DNA of 64,000 bases from Gilliamella sp. wkB112 (GTDB lineage Bacteria > Pseudomonadota > Gammaproteobacteria > Enterobacterales > Orbaceae): contig NZ_LZGL01000013.1 in assembly GCF_001690685.1 (NCBI RefSeq), forward strand, positions 124,001 through 188,000, read 5' to 3'. The translations under genes and the position numbers were made by a program. Every line of letters begins with the position of its first letter. Position 1 is the stretch's first letter. The notes below the pieces were generated by a model. It was not told the DNA's origin. It saw only the letters and a program-made list of their open reading frames with translations, and ran no database searches. Shown here in pieces: positions 9,435-19,014 of this stretch.

Positions 9435-10769
9435 ATGTTAACGTCAGAAGTTATTCAAGAAAAAGAAAAGCGTCAGGTAATAAAACGCGTAGCTGTTGCT
9501 TCATCAATTGGTACTGCTGCGGAATATTATGATTTTTTTGCGTATGGTACTGCAGCCGTATTATTTTTTGGTCAATTGTTCTTTCCTAGTGATGATCCTT
9601 TTATTAGTACCCTTGCCGCTTTTGCCACTTACGCAGTTGGATTTTTTGCGAGACCAATTGGTGGTATTGTCTTTGGTCATATGGGAGATAAAGTAGGACG
9701 AAAAAAAGCACTGGTTATTACAATTTTAATTGTTGGATTAGGCACATTTGCAATAGGTTTATTACCGACATATGAATCTATTGGATGGTGGGCCCCATTA
9801 ATTCTTATTTTAATTCGTGTATTACAAGGTTTTGGTGTCGGTGGAGAGCAAGCAGGTGCTGTACTTATGACAGCCGAATATTCGCCACCTAAAAAACGTG
9901 GATTTTTTTCAAGTTGGGTTCAAATTGGTGCACCATTAGGTTTCTTGTTGCCTTCGGCTCTATTTGCTTTATTAACTTCAATACTTTCTAGCGAACAAAT
10001 GCTAAATTTTGGTTGGAGAATACCATTTTTATTGAGTTTGCTTTTAGTCATAATTGGTCTTTTTATTCGTTTGCGCATTGATGAATCACCGGTATTTGAA
10101 GAAATTAGGCAGACTAAAGCGATTGAATCTTCAATGCCTTTGAAGGATGTCATGAAAAATTATCCAGGTATTGTAATCAAAGGCGTTGGGGCAAAACTTA
10201 TTGAAGCTTGTTCATTTGCCATGTTCACCGTTATTGTTCTAGCTTATGTTAATGTAAATAATTTAAATAAAAATTATGTACTTGATGCAATAATCGTTGC
10301 GGTGGTTCTTGAGATTTTTGCAATTCCTCTTATGGGAGCATTATCAGATAAATGGGGAAGAAAAAGGGTTTATATTATAGGCGCACTTATTCAAGTGATT
10401 TTCATTGTTCCGTTCTTCCTTATGATAAATACCCAAAATTATCTATTAATTCAAATCGCCATGATTGTGGTGTTACCTTTTGGGCATGCAATGTGTTATG
10501 CCCCTCAAGCTTCATTTTTCCCTGAGTTATTTCCAACCGCGATTCGTTGTAGCGGTATAGCATTAATTTGGCAGGTTGGATCTTTGATAGGTAGTGGAAT
10601 TTTAGGACTTTGTGCGGTAAAAATATTGCAAATGTATAATGGACATTATACTGGTTTAGCCCTTTATGTTGGAGTTTTAGGTATTTTATCTATTATTGGT
10701 ATTGCATTGTTACCTGAAACAGCACCAAATAAAATTAAGAAAGAATATCAACAATGGATTAGTAAGTAA
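9435..10769 (+). CDS. MHS-family MFS transporter, likely for hexuronate or mannonate
   Basis: A 444-residue major facilitator superfamily protein of the metabolite:H+ symporter group (proline/betaine, shikimate and alpha-ketoglutarate transporters). Twelve hydrophobic segments are visible. Diagnostic phrases are GTAAEYYDFFAYGT in helix 1, GHMGDKVGRKKALV in the loop after helix 2, RVLQGFGVGGEQAGA and LSDKWGRKRVYIIG. An in-frame ATG at 9429 abuts the AAGGA ribosome-binding site, so the second ATG at 9435, six bases away, is preferred. It lies between rspA and uxuB in one operon, which suggests import of fructuronate, mannonate or a related acid. The substrate is inference. Confidence 0.85.
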   Translation: MLTSEVIQEKEKRQVIKRVAVASSIGTAAEYYDFFAYGTAAVLFFGQLFFPSDDPFISTLAAFATYAVGFFARPIGGIVFGHMGDKVGRKKALVITILIVGLGTFAIGLLPTYESIGWWAPLILILIRVLQGFGVGGEQAGAVLMTAEYSPPKKRGFFSSWVQIGAPLGFLLPSALFALLTSILSSEQMLNFGWRIPFLLSLLLVIIGLFIRLRIDESPVFEEIRQTKAIESSMPLKDVMKNYPGIVIKGVGAKLIEACSFAMFTVIVLAYVNVNNLNKNYVLDAIIVAVVLEIFAIPLMGALSDKWGRKRVYIIGALIQVIFIVPFFLMINTQNYLLIQIAMIVVLPFGHAMCYAPQASFFPELFPTAIRCSGIALIWQVGSLIGSGILGLCAVKILQMYNGHYTGLALYVGVLGILSIIGIALLPETAPNKIKKEYQQWISK

Positions 10770-10776
10770 TAATATT

Positions 10777-12258
10777 ATGAAACTATCAAATAAAACTTTA
10801 TCACAACTACCTAAAAAGGTAGTTGTACCAACCTATGATCGAAGCAACCTTAAAACCAAAATTGTTCACCTCGGTTTTGGTGCCTTTCATCGTGCGCATC
10901 AGGCTGTTTTTACTGATATTTTAACAGCTGAACATAATAGTGACTGGGGCTATTGTGAAGTTAATTTAATCGGTGGTGAAAAGCAAATTGAGGCTCTAAA
11001 ACAGCAAAATTTTTTATTTAGTGTCTGTGAAATGGCTTATGATAACTGGAGTACTAGAGTTGTTGGTGTTGCCAAAGAAGCATTACATGCTGATATTGAC
11101 GGTATTGACAAAATATTAGCCATAATGACGCGTCCTGAAATTGCGATCGTGTCGATTACAGTGACGGAAAAGGGTTATTGTTATTTGCCATCGACCGCTT
11201 CAATTGACACTAATAATAAACTTATTCAGTATGATATTAACAATCCAACTAAACCAAAATCGGTACCGGGTGTCATTGTTGAAGCGCTGCGCCTACGTAA
11301 AGAAAAAGGGTTAAAACCTTTTACAGTGATGTCGTGTGATAATATGCCGGAAAACGGACATGTGACGCGTAATGTTGTGTTAGCATTAGCTAAACAACGT
11401 GACCCAAATTTAGCGGATTGGATAGATAACAATGTTACATTCCCATCCACGATGGTTGATCGAATTGTACCAGCTGTTACGTCTGAGACAATGGAGAAAA
11501 TTCAAAAGCAATTAGGCGGCATTGAAGACCCAGCTGGTGTGGCTGGTGAACCATTTAGACAATGGGTTATTGAGGATAACTTTGTTGCTGGTCGTCCTGA
11601 TTGGCAAAAAGCTGGTGCAGAATTGGTTAATGATGTATTGCCTTATGAAGAGATGAAATTACGTATGTTAAATGGTAGTCACTCATTTTTGGCTTATTTA
11701 GGTTATTTAGCAGGGTATTTGCATATTGATGAGTGTATGCAAGATCCTAATTATATTAAGGCTGCAAGGCATTTAATGCTACAAGAACAAGCAACGACCT
11801 TACGAGTTGAAGGGGTTAATTTACAAGCCTATGCAGATTCATTGCTTGATCGTTATCGGAATACAGGTTTAAAACATCGAACCTGGCAAATTGCCATGGA
11901 TGGCACCCTAAAACTACCCCAGAGAATGCTTGATTCTATTCGTTTTCATCTAGCTAATAACACGCCATTTGATTGTTTAGCGTTAGGTGTGGCAGGTTGG
12001 ATACGTTATGTTAGTGGAACAGATGATGCAGGCAATGCTATTGAGGTTAGTGATCCATCAGTAGAAAAATTAAAACAACTTGTTACGACTAGTTCAGATA
12101 ATGAAGAACGAGTTCTAGCTTTACTCTCATTAACTCATGTTTTTGGTGATGATTTAGCAAATAATCAGTGTTTTATTGATAAAGTTACCAAAGCATACTT
12201 CTCCCTGAGAGATTTAGGAGCAAAACAAACGGTGCAACAATTAGCAAATAATTTCTAA
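10777..12258 (+). CDS. uxuB: Fructuronate reductase / mannitol-dehydrogenase-family oxidoreductase
   Basis: This 493-residue NAD-dependent polyol dehydrogenase family protein reduces D-fructuronate to D-mannonate, the substrate of the upstream RspA-type dehydratase. Visible features are the N-terminal Rossmann start IVHLGFGAFHRAHQA, the SITVTEKGY segment, the SCDNMPENG motif, MVDRIVPAVT, and the C-terminal catalytic region KLRMLNGSHSFLAYLGYLAG, whose lysine and asparagine belong to the family signature. The ATG at 10777, seven bases after the transporter stop, gives the expected family length; the frame is open further upstream but runs inside the transporter gene. UxaB or mannitol dehydrogenase are less likely given the context. 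Confidence 0.87.
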   Translation: MKLSNKTLSQLPKKVVVPTYDRSNLKTKIVHLGFGAFHRAHQAVFTDILTAEHNSDWGYCEVNLIGGEKQIEALKQQNFLFSVCEMAYDNWSTRVVGVAKEALHADIDGIDKILAIMTRPEIAIVSITVTEKGYCYLPSTASIDTNNKLIQYDINNPTKPKSVPGVIVEALRLRKEKGLKPFTVMSCDNMPENGHVTRNVVLALAKQRDPNLADWIDNNVTFPSTMVDRIVPAVTSETMEKIQKQLGGIEDPAGVAGEPFRQWVIEDNFVAGRPDWQKAGAELVNDVLPYEEMKLRMLNGSHSFLAYLGYLAGYLHIDECMQDPNYIKAARHLMLQEQATTLRVEGVNLQAYADSLLDRYRNTGLKHRTWQIAMDGTLKLPQRMLDSIRFHLANNTPFDCLALGVAGWIRYVSGTDDAGNAIEVSDPSVEKLKQLVTTSSDNEERVLALLSLTHVFGDDLANNQCFIDKVTKAYFSLRDLGAKQTVQQLANNF

Positions 12259-12284
12259 CAAAACTAACATAATTAATAAAAATA

Positions 12285-12320
12285 AAGTGTAATAGCATAA
12301 CTCGCTATTACACTTCTATT
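12285..12320 (+). terminator. Terminator after uxuB
   Basis: A 12-base perfect stem (AAGTGTAATAGC and its complement, loop ATAACTC) lies 26 bases past uxuB and is followed by a T-rich tract. It separates the catabolic operon from the regulator gene downstream. Confidence 0.7.
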
Positions 12321-12444
12321 AAAGTTATTTTATTTAGTATAAAAGTTATTTTTAAATTTATGATTATTTACTAAAATAACTTTTCTTATCTTTAAAAATC
12401 ACCTACTATTCTCTTTAATTTAATTTGTTACAAAAGAATGGTAT

Positions 12445-13128
12445 ATGTTTAAATCTATTGAATTAAATATTTCTGAACCCGTTAATCAACAAATCTATCG
12501 AACATTAAGAAAAGCAATTATTACCTGTCAGATATTGCCTGGTATTTTATTATCTGAAAAAGAAATTTCTGGTCAATTTAGCGTATCAAGGCAACCTGTT
12601 CGGGAAGCTTTTATTAAGCTAGCAGAAGCCGGATTAGTGCAAATTCTTCCTCAAAGAGGTACATTTGTAACTAAAATTTCGGTAAAAAAAGTTATAGATG
12701 GCCAGTTTATTCGCGAAGCTGTTGAATGCGCCATTATAAAGCGAGTAGCCATTGAAATTAAACAATCGGATATCTTATTATTACAAAAAAATCTTGATGA
12801 ACAAAAAGAAGCAAACAAACGTAAGGATTTTCAACTTTTTCTTGAAAAAGATGATGAATTTCATCAGATTTTAATAAATGTGATTGATTGCCAAATGGCA
12901 TGGGAAACTGTTGAAAATATTAAAGCAATGATGGATCGAGTAAGATTCCTTTCGTTAGAACATATTTCGCCACCGGATGAATTAGTCAAACAACATGAAA
13001 ATATTTTTATTGCCCTCAAAAATCATGATCCAGAACTAGCAGCAAAAGCTCAACATGAACATTTATCGACGATACTGGACACGATAAAGATCGTTTCACA
13101 ACAAAAAACAGAGTGGTTTGTTGATTAG
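12445..13128 (+). CDS. GntR-family (FCD) transcriptional regulator, RspR-like
   Basis: This 227-residue protein has an N-terminal winged helix of the GntR family (residues about 10-75: QIYRTLRKAIITCQILPG, LSEKEISGQFSVSRQPVREAFIKL, GLVQILPQRGTFV). A C-terminal all-helical FCD ligand-binding domain follows, with the metal-site pattern D-x-x-FH in EKDDEFHQILI and a later histidine in VKQHENIF. The size matches E. coli RspR, the regulator of rspAB. Its position next to the hexuronate genes, behind their terminator with its own start region, suggests that it represses them and responds to a sugar acid. The effector is unknown. Confidence 0.85.
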   Translation: MFKSIELNISEPVNQQIYRTLRKAIITCQILPGILLSEKEISGQFSVSRQPVREAFIKLAEAGLVQILPQRGTFVTKISVKKVIDGQFIREAVECAIIKRVAIEIKQSDILLLQKNLDEQKEANKRKDFQLFLEKDDEFHQILINVIDCQMAWETVENIKAMMDRVRFLSLEHISPPDELVKQHENIFIALKNHDPELAAKAQHEHLSTILDTIKIVSQQKTEWFVD

Positions 13129-13139
13129 ATTGTATATAA

Positions 13140-13733
13140 TCAAATTTTACGTAAATAGCCTAAAACACGATAGTTGTCAATTTTCCATAAACCATTGTTA
13201 AAACTTAGCGAGTAGGTTGCTCGACTATTTACATTAGCGCCGGGATTTTGTTGAACGATTTCAATTTCGTTATCACTAACTTTACTGATAATGGCTACGT
13301 GACCATATCTAGACCAACCAAGCACAATAATATCTTCAACTTGGGGTTTGGTTGACGAACCATTGGTAAATTGTAGCAAATTACGTTTGGGATTGATTTG
13401 TCCATCGGCAATGGATGCATCAAAAAAATCTTTTGCATGCCCATAACTATCAGGCATTTTATGATTAAAACGCTCATAATAATAACGCTTTACAAATTCA
13501 ACGCATTGATATTTTTGGCCTAAATTATAGCCATCAGGGGTGATATTGCGGCCACTAACATTACCCGTACTGCCATTATAGTACACATTAACGCCATTAA
13601 ATTGATCAATAACTTTACCTATTTTATTTTTATCAACAAAAAGATTGGGATAAGCAAGTTGATAAAAGGAAAAACAACCACCCACAAATAAAACTAAAAG
13701 AAGTAATAAACTTTTTTTATATTTTAATAACAT
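13140..13733 (-). CDS. CHAP-domain putative lipoprotein amidase
   Basis: A 197-residue protein with an N-terminal hydrophobic segment ending V-G-G-C (about residues 17-20), a plausible lipobox. A CHAP (cysteine, histidine-dependent amidohydrolase/peptidase) domain follows. The candidate catalytic cysteine is in QKYQCVEFVKRYY near residue 77 and the histidine in RYGHVAIISKV near residue 145, with a polar residue in VQQNPG afterwards. The phrase FNGVNVYYNG and the overall shape resemble the amidase half of glutathionylspermidine synthetase/amidase. A peptidoglycan or glutathionylspermidine amidase role is possible; the substrate cannot be read from sequence. It is convergent with the GntR gene. 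Confidence 0.75.
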   Translation of the reverse strand: MLLKYKKSLLLLLVLFVGGCFSFYQLAYPNLFVDKNKIGKVIDQFNGVNVYYNGSTGNVSGRNITPDGYNLGQKYQCVEFVKRYYYERFNHKMPDSYGHAKDFFDASIADGQINPKRNLLQFTNGSSTKPQVEDIIVLGWSRYGHVAIISKVSDNEIEIVQQNPGANVNSRATYSLSFNNGLWKIDNYRVLGYLRKI

Positions 13734-13896
13734 ACTTTTTCCATAGATATTAACTAATATTTAATTCATTAATTCAAATAAATTATAAAATCGAGTTAAA
13801 ATTAGCATAAATATTATTTATTGGTCTATCTAAAATATCAACAACTATATCATTTTATGATAGATACCTAAAAATAGATAAGAGTTGGATTACGGT

Positions 13897-14175
13897 ATGA
13901 TAAAACAAATTAAAATTCGTGTTAGTGGGCGAGTTCAAGGCGTAGGATTTCGTTTTTTTACTCATCAGCAAGCTCAAAAGCTTGGTTTAGTCGGATATGT
14001 TAAAAATTTAGATAATGGTGATGTCGAAGTAGTAGCTCAAGGTGATAATGTACAAATATCCAAATTGATCCAATGGCTAGAGCAAGGAGGACCTGTTTCG
14101 GCACGTATAAGTAATATCAATATTGATCAGTCATCTGTACAAATGGATTTAACTTCTTTCAATGTCAGATATTAA
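13897..14175 (+). CDS. acyP: Acylphosphatase
   Basis: A 92-residue acylphosphatase that hydrolyses carboxyl-phosphate bonds. The family signature is complete: SGRVQGVGFRFFT supplies the phosphate-binding loop and catalytic arginine, and GYVKNLDNGDVEVVAQG supplies the catalytic asparagine. WLEQGGPVSARI follows as in E. coli YccX. A TTG at 13885 would add four residues, but the ATG at 13897 matches the usual N-terminus. The gene is alone in its orientation, about 100 bases before lptC. Confidence 0.93.
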   Translation: MIKQIKIRVSGRVQGVGFRFFTHQQAQKLGLVGYVKNLDNGDVEVVAQGDNVQISKLIQWLEQGGPVSARISNINIDQSSVQMDLTSFNVRY

Positions 14176-14279
14176 TTTTATAAAAAATACAGTAAAATAT
14201 TATGTGATATTGGGCTGTCTCTGTTAACGTTTTACCTTATTTAACTTACTTTACTGTGCTGGTATGATTAACTTATGCT

Positions 14280-14846
14280 ATGAATAAAAAAAATTTAATC
14301 TGTATCTTACTTCTCGTCGTTGCGATTGCAGCTTATTATAGCTATCGGCAAGCTGATAATGATCCTACAATGCAACCTACTGCAAATTTATCTGATAGTC
14401 CAGTTTATCAAAGTGATGATATGATAACTGATGTCTATGATTTATCAGGTGAAATGTTATATAAAATTGAATCAAACAATGTTAGACATTTTGATGATTC
14501 TAATAATACAGAATTTGATTTACCTAACTTTACCTTTTATGATAAAGAAAATGCAGCTACATGGCATATTCAAGCAAAAAGAGCGACATTAACTGATAAT
14601 AAAATTATCTACCTTTATCAAGATGTGCAACTAGACAATTTGACGCCTAATGCCCAATTGCAACAAGTTAAGACAGATAATGCCGTAGTGGATTTAACTA
14701 CGCAGTACGTAACCTCAAAAGATCCAGTCATGATTAAAGGTACAGGCTTTTATTCAACGGGAGTGGGTTTAGCGAGTGATATGCGGGCAAAAACTGCTAA
14801 TATACTTGAAAATATCAAAACATATTATAATACAGAGGCTAAATAA
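14280..14846 (+). CDS. lptC: LptC, LPS export bridge protein
   Basis: LptC is a bitopic inner-membrane protein that receives lipopolysaccharide from LptB2FG and passes it to LptA. The 188 residues comprise a short N-terminus, a single membrane helix (ICILLLVVAIAAYY, residues 6-19) and a periplasmic beta-jellyroll with the family phrases FDLPNFTFYDKENAATWHIQAKRATL and NIKTYYNTE at the end. It lies upstream of lptA and lptB in the conserved lptC-lptA-lptB-rpoN order; lptA starts 3 bases later. Confidence 0.95.
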   Translation: MNKKNLICILLLVVAIAAYYSYRQADNDPTMQPTANLSDSPVYQSDDMITDVYDLSGEMLYKIESNNVRHFDDSNNTEFDLPNFTFYDKENAATWHIQAKRATLTDNKIIYLYQDVQLDNLTPNAQLQQVKTDNAVVDLTTQYVTSKDPVMIKGTGFYSTGVGLASDMRAKTANILENIKTYYNTEAK

Positions 14847-14849
14847 AAC

Positions 14850-15407
14850 ATGAGTTTACTTAAGCAGGTTTTTTCCCCACTAATTTTATTGTTATCTATA
14901 TCGTTTGTTTGTGCTGCAGATGAACCTATAACTGAACCGGCAGCTGAACAAGTAAAATCATCTAATACATTAGTTAATGATAAACCTATTACTGTTGATG
15001 CAGATAATCAACAAATTGATATTGATAAAAATATTATTACTTTTACAGGTAATGTGCATATAGTGCAAGAAGGATTAACTATTAATGCGGATAAAGTAGT
15101 AATTACAGAAATTCAAGATACGGCTAAACAAAAAATTACCGCCTATGGCAAACCGGTTAATTTTAAACAAATATTACCAGAAAAAAACAAAGTTGTTACC
15201 GGCCATTCACTACAAGTTATTTATAATGTGAAACAAAATAATGTTATTTTACTTGGGAAAGCAGAGTTATTTCAGCAAGATAACCACATTAGTAGTGAAC
15301 AAATAACCTATGATGTCAATAAACAACAAATTGTTGCACAACCAGGCAAAAATGGACGAGTAAAAAGTACCATCATCCCAAGTCAAGTTAAAGAGATGAA
15401 CAAATAA
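14850..15407 (+). CDS. lptA: LptA, periplasmic LPS transport protein
   Basis: LptA polymerises into the periplasmic bridge that carries lipopolysaccharide to the outer membrane. The 185-residue precursor has a signal peptide ending near VCAADE (residue about 24). The OstA-like jellyroll contains [26 protein letters not shown] and the repeated [13 protein letters not shown]. The gap to lptB is one base, so translation is probably coupled. Confidence 0.95.
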   Translation: MSLLKQVFSPLILLLSISFVCAADEPITEPAAEQVKSSNTLVNDKPITVDADNQQIDIDKNIITFTGNVHIVQEGLTINADKVVITEIQDTAKQKITAYGKPVNFKQILPEKNKVVTGHSLQVIYNVKQNNVILLGKAELFQQDNHISSEQITYDVNKQQIVAQPGKNGRVKSTIIPSQVKEMNK

Positions 15408-15408
15408 T

Positions 15409-16134
15409 ATGTCAATTTTAAAAGCGGAAAATTTAGCCAAAGTATATAAAAAACGCCGAGTGGTTGAAGATGTTAGTTTAACTGTCAATTCTGGTGAAAT
15501 TGTTGGTTTATTAGGGCCTAATGGTGCCGGTAAAACTACAACTTTTTATATGGTTGTGGGGATTGTTACCCTAAATGCAGGTAAAATATATCTGGATGAT
15601 CATGATATTAGTATTTTACCATTACATGAGCGGGCTAAAAAAGGCATTGGGTATTTACCCCAAGAAGCTTCTATTTTCAGGAAACTCTCAGTCATTGATA
15701 ATATTATGGCCATCCTTGAAACACGCAATGATATTGATAAAAATGAGAAGCTCGATCGTGCTGAAGAGTTACTTGAAGAGTTCCACATTACCCACATCCG
15801 TGACAATATTGGTCAGTCTTTATCTGGTGGTGAAAGGCGTAGAGTTGAAATTGCTCGCGCATTAGCGGCTAATCCTAAATTTATTTTACTGGATGAACCG
15901 TTTGCTGGTGTTGACCCGATTTCCGTTATTGATATTAAAAATATTATTAAACATCTGCGTGATCGTGGATTAGGCGTATTAATTACTGACCATAATGTGC
16001 GGGAAACATTGGACGTTTGTGAACGAGCTTATATTGTTAATAAAGGTCACTTGATTGCGGAAGGTACGCCAAATAGTATCTTAAGTAATGAATATGTAAA
16101 ACGCGTATACCTAGGTAATGAATTCAGACTATGA
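15409..16134 (+). CDS. lptB: LptB, ATPase of the LPS exporter
   Basis: LptB powers extraction of lipopolysaccharide from the inner membrane. The 241-residue ABC ATPase shows Walker [10 protein letters not shown] (about residues 37-45), the Q-loop YLPQEASIF, signature [15 protein letters not shown], Walker [14 protein letters not shown] and the H-loop [10 protein letters not shown]. The sequence is close to E. coli LptB and the gene sits in the standard lpt-rpoN order. Its stop overlaps the rpoN start by four bases (ATGA). Confidence 0.98.
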   Translation: MSILKAENLAKVYKKRRVVEDVSLTVNSGEIVGLLGPNGAGKTTTFYMVVGIVTLNAGKIYLDDHDISILPLHERAKKGIGYLPQEASIFRKLSVIDNIMAILETRNDIDKNEKLDRAEELLEEFHITHIRDNIGQSLSGGERRRVEIARALAANPKFILLDEPFAGVDPISVIDIKNIIKHLRDRGLGVLITDHNVRETLDVCERAYIVNKGHLIAEGTPNSILSNEYVKRVYLGNEFRL

Positions 16135-17549
16135 TAAAACCAAGTTTACAACTGAATGTTTCTCAACAACTATCGATGACGCCGCAATTACAGCAGGCGA
16201 TTCGATTGTTACAGTTGTCAACGATGGAATTGCAACAAGAAATTCAAACTGCACTCGAAGACAATCCATTACTTGAAGTTGCTGAACAATATGATGAAAT
16301 TAATATTGAGCAAATTGAAGAAAATGAAAATGTGGATACACGTGAAGCTCTCGATAGCCAAGAAATCCCGGATGATATTCCATTAGATGCTTCATTAGAT
16401 GATATTTACACCGCCGGTACGCCGTCAGGGACTAATTCGGATTATCGCAATGATGAATTACCTATTTATCAAGGTGAAACTCACGAAACCTTATTTGATT
16501 ATTTAAAATGGCAACTTGATTTAACTCCATTTAGTGATACTGATAGAGCTATTGCAATATCGATTATCCAAGCAATCGATGAACGAGGTTATTTGACGGT
16601 TTCTACTGAAGAAATACTTGAAGAGCAAGGTAATGATGAAATTGAATTAGAGGAAGTTGAAACCGTTTTAAAACGGATTTGGCATTTTGATCCAATTGGT
16701 GTTGGTGCCAGAACCTTACAAGAGTGTTTATCTATTCAGATTCAGCATTTAAATCCTCCCGCATTAGTTAAACAAATTATTGATAACTACTTAGACTTAT
16801 TAGCTAATCGTGATTACAGAACATTAAAAAAATTATTAAATACCAATGACGAACAGCTTAAGGAGTCGATTGATTTTATCCAAAATTTGCAGCCTTACCC
16901 GGGTGATTCAGTCAATACCACACCTCCCGATTATGTTATTCCTGATGTATTAGTGAAAAAAAAAGAGGGTAAATGGGTGGTTGAATTAAATAGTGATACC
17001 GTGCCCAACTTACGCATTAATCAGCAATATGCCGCTATGGAAAAGTTAGCTAATGAAAGTGATAGCCAATATATTCGTTCACATTTGCAGGATGCAAATT
17101 GGTTTATTAGAAGTATTGAAAATCGTAATGAAACCTTACTTAAGGTAAGCCAATTTATTGTTGAACATCAACAAGACTTTTTTGAATATGGCACTGAACA
17201 GATGAAACCCATGATCTTGTCTGATGTGGCTAGTGCAATTGAAATGCATGAATCAACCATTTCCCGAGTAACTACGCAAAAATATTTACAATGCCCTAGT
17301 GGCATATTTGAATTAAAATTCTTCTTTTCCAGCCATGTTAATACTGATTCTGGTGGTGAAGCCTCATCTACTGCTATTCGTGCTTTGATTAAAAAATACA
17401 TTGCAGCTGAAGATAGCAAAAAACCATTAAGCGATAGTAAACTTGTATCAATGCTTGAAGATCAAGGTATTATAATTGCTCGTAGAACCGTTGCTAAATA
17501 CCGGGAAGCATTAGCCATACCACCGTCTAACCAACGAAAACAACTGTAG
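16131..17549 (+). CDS. rpoN: RNA polymerase sigma-54 factor
   Basis: Sigma-54 directs RNA polymerase to -24/-12 promoters that need an AAA+ activator. The 472-residue protein has the N-terminal glutamine- and leucine-rich activator-interaction region ([25 protein letters not shown]), an acidic linker (about residues 65-110), the core-binding region, a helix-turn-helix ([19 protein letters not shown]) and the RpoN box [10 protein letters not shown] near residue 450. It overlaps lptB by four bases. The usual downstream genes hpf, ptsN and rapZ are absent: a methyltransferase gene on the opposite strand follows. Confidence 0.98.
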   Translation: MIKPSLQLNVSQQLSMTPQLQQAIRLLQLSTMELQQEIQTALEDNPLLEVAEQYDEINIEQIEENENVDTREALDSQEIPDDIPLDASLDDIYTAGTPSGTNSDYRNDELPIYQGETHETLFDYLKWQLDLTPFSDTDRAIAISIIQAIDERGYLTVSTEEILEEQGNDEIELEEVETVLKRIWHFDPIGVGARTLQECLSIQIQHLNPPALVKQIIDNYLDLLANRDYRTLKKLLNTNDEQLKESIDFIQNLQPYPGDSVNTTPPDYVIPDVLVKKKEGKWVVELNSDTVPNLRINQQYAAMEKLANESDSQYIRSHLQDANWFIRSIENRNETLLKVSQFIVEHQQDFFEYGTEQMKPMILSDVASAIEMHESTISRVTTQKYLQCPSGIFELKFFFSSHVNTDSGGEASSTAIRALIKKYIAAEDSKKPLSDSKLVSMLEDQGIIIARRTVAKYREALAIPPSNQRKQL

Positions 17550-17590
17550 CAATAAGAGAGTCTTATTGAGTTGCAATATCATCAATATGA

Positions 17591-18355
17591 TTAGACTACT
17601 TTCCGTGTTTCAATAATCATCATATCAGTGGTAAAAGAACCATCTGGCTGTAATTCAAAATAGGTTTTAGTATCTTTTGCGGCTGTTAGTTGATACGCCT
17701 TAATTGCTTCGACTAAAACATCTGGTGTTCGCATGCGTTTAACCCAGGTATCGAAAGAGAGAGTTAATCGGTGACGTTCCAGATTATCGATAGTAAAACC
17801 CGCTTCGCTTAAAAAGGTCAACCATTCTCCCGGAGTATAATCACGCACATGTGAAGTATCTCTTAATGCTTCAACAGTTTGTAACCAAATATCTAAAACG
17901 GGATGCCCCGGTGAAACCACATCCATAATAATTAATTTGCCGTTTGTTTTGCAGACTCGATGTAGTTCGCGTAAACTTTGCCCAACATCATGCCAATGAT
18001 GAGCAGAATAACGGCTAGCAACAATATCAAATTGATTATCAGCAAAAGGCTGCTGTTCAGCATAACCTTGCTTAGTGTTTATATTTAGTAATCCGCGTTC
18101 TTGAGCTGTTTTGGCAACAACTGACAACATTTCATCAGCAAGGTCATAGGCAGTGACACTTTTAACATAGTTAGCAGCAATAAAACTAACGTGTCCAGCA
18201 CCACACCCCATATCCAATAACTCAGCATTAGGATAATCGGCTAGTAACTTGGATAAATATTCCAGATCGGGGCCTTGCGCGTGGACTTTACTGGTTAAAT
18301 AAGCATTAGCTTGTTCACCAAATTGCTGTTTAACATTATCGTGATGTGAGGTCAT
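17591..18355 (-). CDS. Class I SAM-dependent methyltransferase, YafE-like
   Basis: A 254-residue Rossmann-fold methyltransferase. Motif I is LLDMGCGAGHVSF near residue 46, motif II includes VTAYDLADEML, and the post-II region has FDIVASRYSAHHW followed by LREVHR-type LRELHRVCKTNGKLIIMDVVSP. It resembles E. coli YafE and the UbiE/MenG-like group, but it lacks features that would fix a substrate. It is a single gene, convergent with rpoN and ending upstream of leuD. Confidence 0.8.
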   Translation of the reverse strand: MTSHHDNVKQQFGEQANAYLTSKVHAQGPDLEYLSKLLADYPNAELLDMGCGAGHVSFIAANYVKSVTAYDLADEMLSVVAKTAQERGLLNINTKQGYAEQQPFADNQFDIVASRYSAHHWHDVGQSLRELHRVCKTNGKLIIMDVVSPGHPVLDIWLQTVEALRDTSHVRDYTPGEWLTFLSEAGFTIDNLERHRLTLSFDTWVKRMRTPDVLVEAIKAYQLTAAKDTKTYFELQPDGSFTTDMMIIETRKVV

Positions 18356-18400
18356 TCATATATCCTGTGGTTGGGTGCAGTTAAGCACCCTAAATTAAAA

Positions 18401-19003
18401 TTAAGCTAAAAACTTGGGAATTTTCTGTTCAAAAGCACTAATGGCATCTTCATGCTGTAAGGTTAACCCAATATTATCTAAACCATTCAATAAACAATGA
18501 CGTTTGAACGAATCAATTTTAAATGAATATTGCTTATCTCCGGCAATAACGACTTCATTTTCCAGATCAATAGTAAATTCGATGCCTTCATTAGCTTCAA
18601 CTATCTTAAAAAGCTCATCCACATCTTCTTCCGATAAGTTAACTAATAACAATTGATTATTGAAAGAATTATTATAAAAAATATCGGCGAAGCTGGAACC
18701 AATAATGGTTTTAAAACCATAATCAGTTAAAGCCCAAGGTGCATGTTCACGTGATGAACCACAACCAAAATTTTCACGCGCTAATAAAATGCTAGCCCCT
18801 TTATAACGAGGTTTATTTAGCACAAATTCAGGATTAGGTTTTTCACCTGCATCATCCAGAAAACGCCATTCATGAAACGCATGCTTACCAAAACCAGTCC
18901 GTGTGACTTTTTGCAAAAATTGTTTAGGAATAATGGCATCGGTATCAACATTAGCCGCATCTAAAGGAACGACTAATCCGGTGTGTTTTGTAAATTTAGC
19001 CAT
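18401..19003 (-). CDS. leuD: 3-isopropylmalate dehydratase small subunit
   Basis: LeuD pairs with LeuC to isomerise 2-isopropylmalate to 3-isopropylmalate in leucine synthesis. The 200-residue swivel-domain protein has [16 protein letters not shown], the arginine-containing [14 protein letters not shown] and the [17 protein letters not shown] segment. It is the last gene of leuABCD, 11 bases after leuC. Confidence 0.98.
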   Translation of the reverse strand: MAKFTKHTGLVVPLDAANVDTDAIIPKQFLQKVTRTGFGKHAFHEWRFLDDAGEKPNPEFVLNKPRYKGASILLARENFGCGSSREHAPWALTDYGFKTIIGSSFADIFYNNSFNNQLLLVNLSEEDVDELFKIVEANEGIEFTIDLENEVVIAGDKQYSFKIDSFKRHCLLNGLDNIGLTLQHEDAISAFEQKIPKFLA

Positions 19004-19014
19004 GACTTGTCTCC

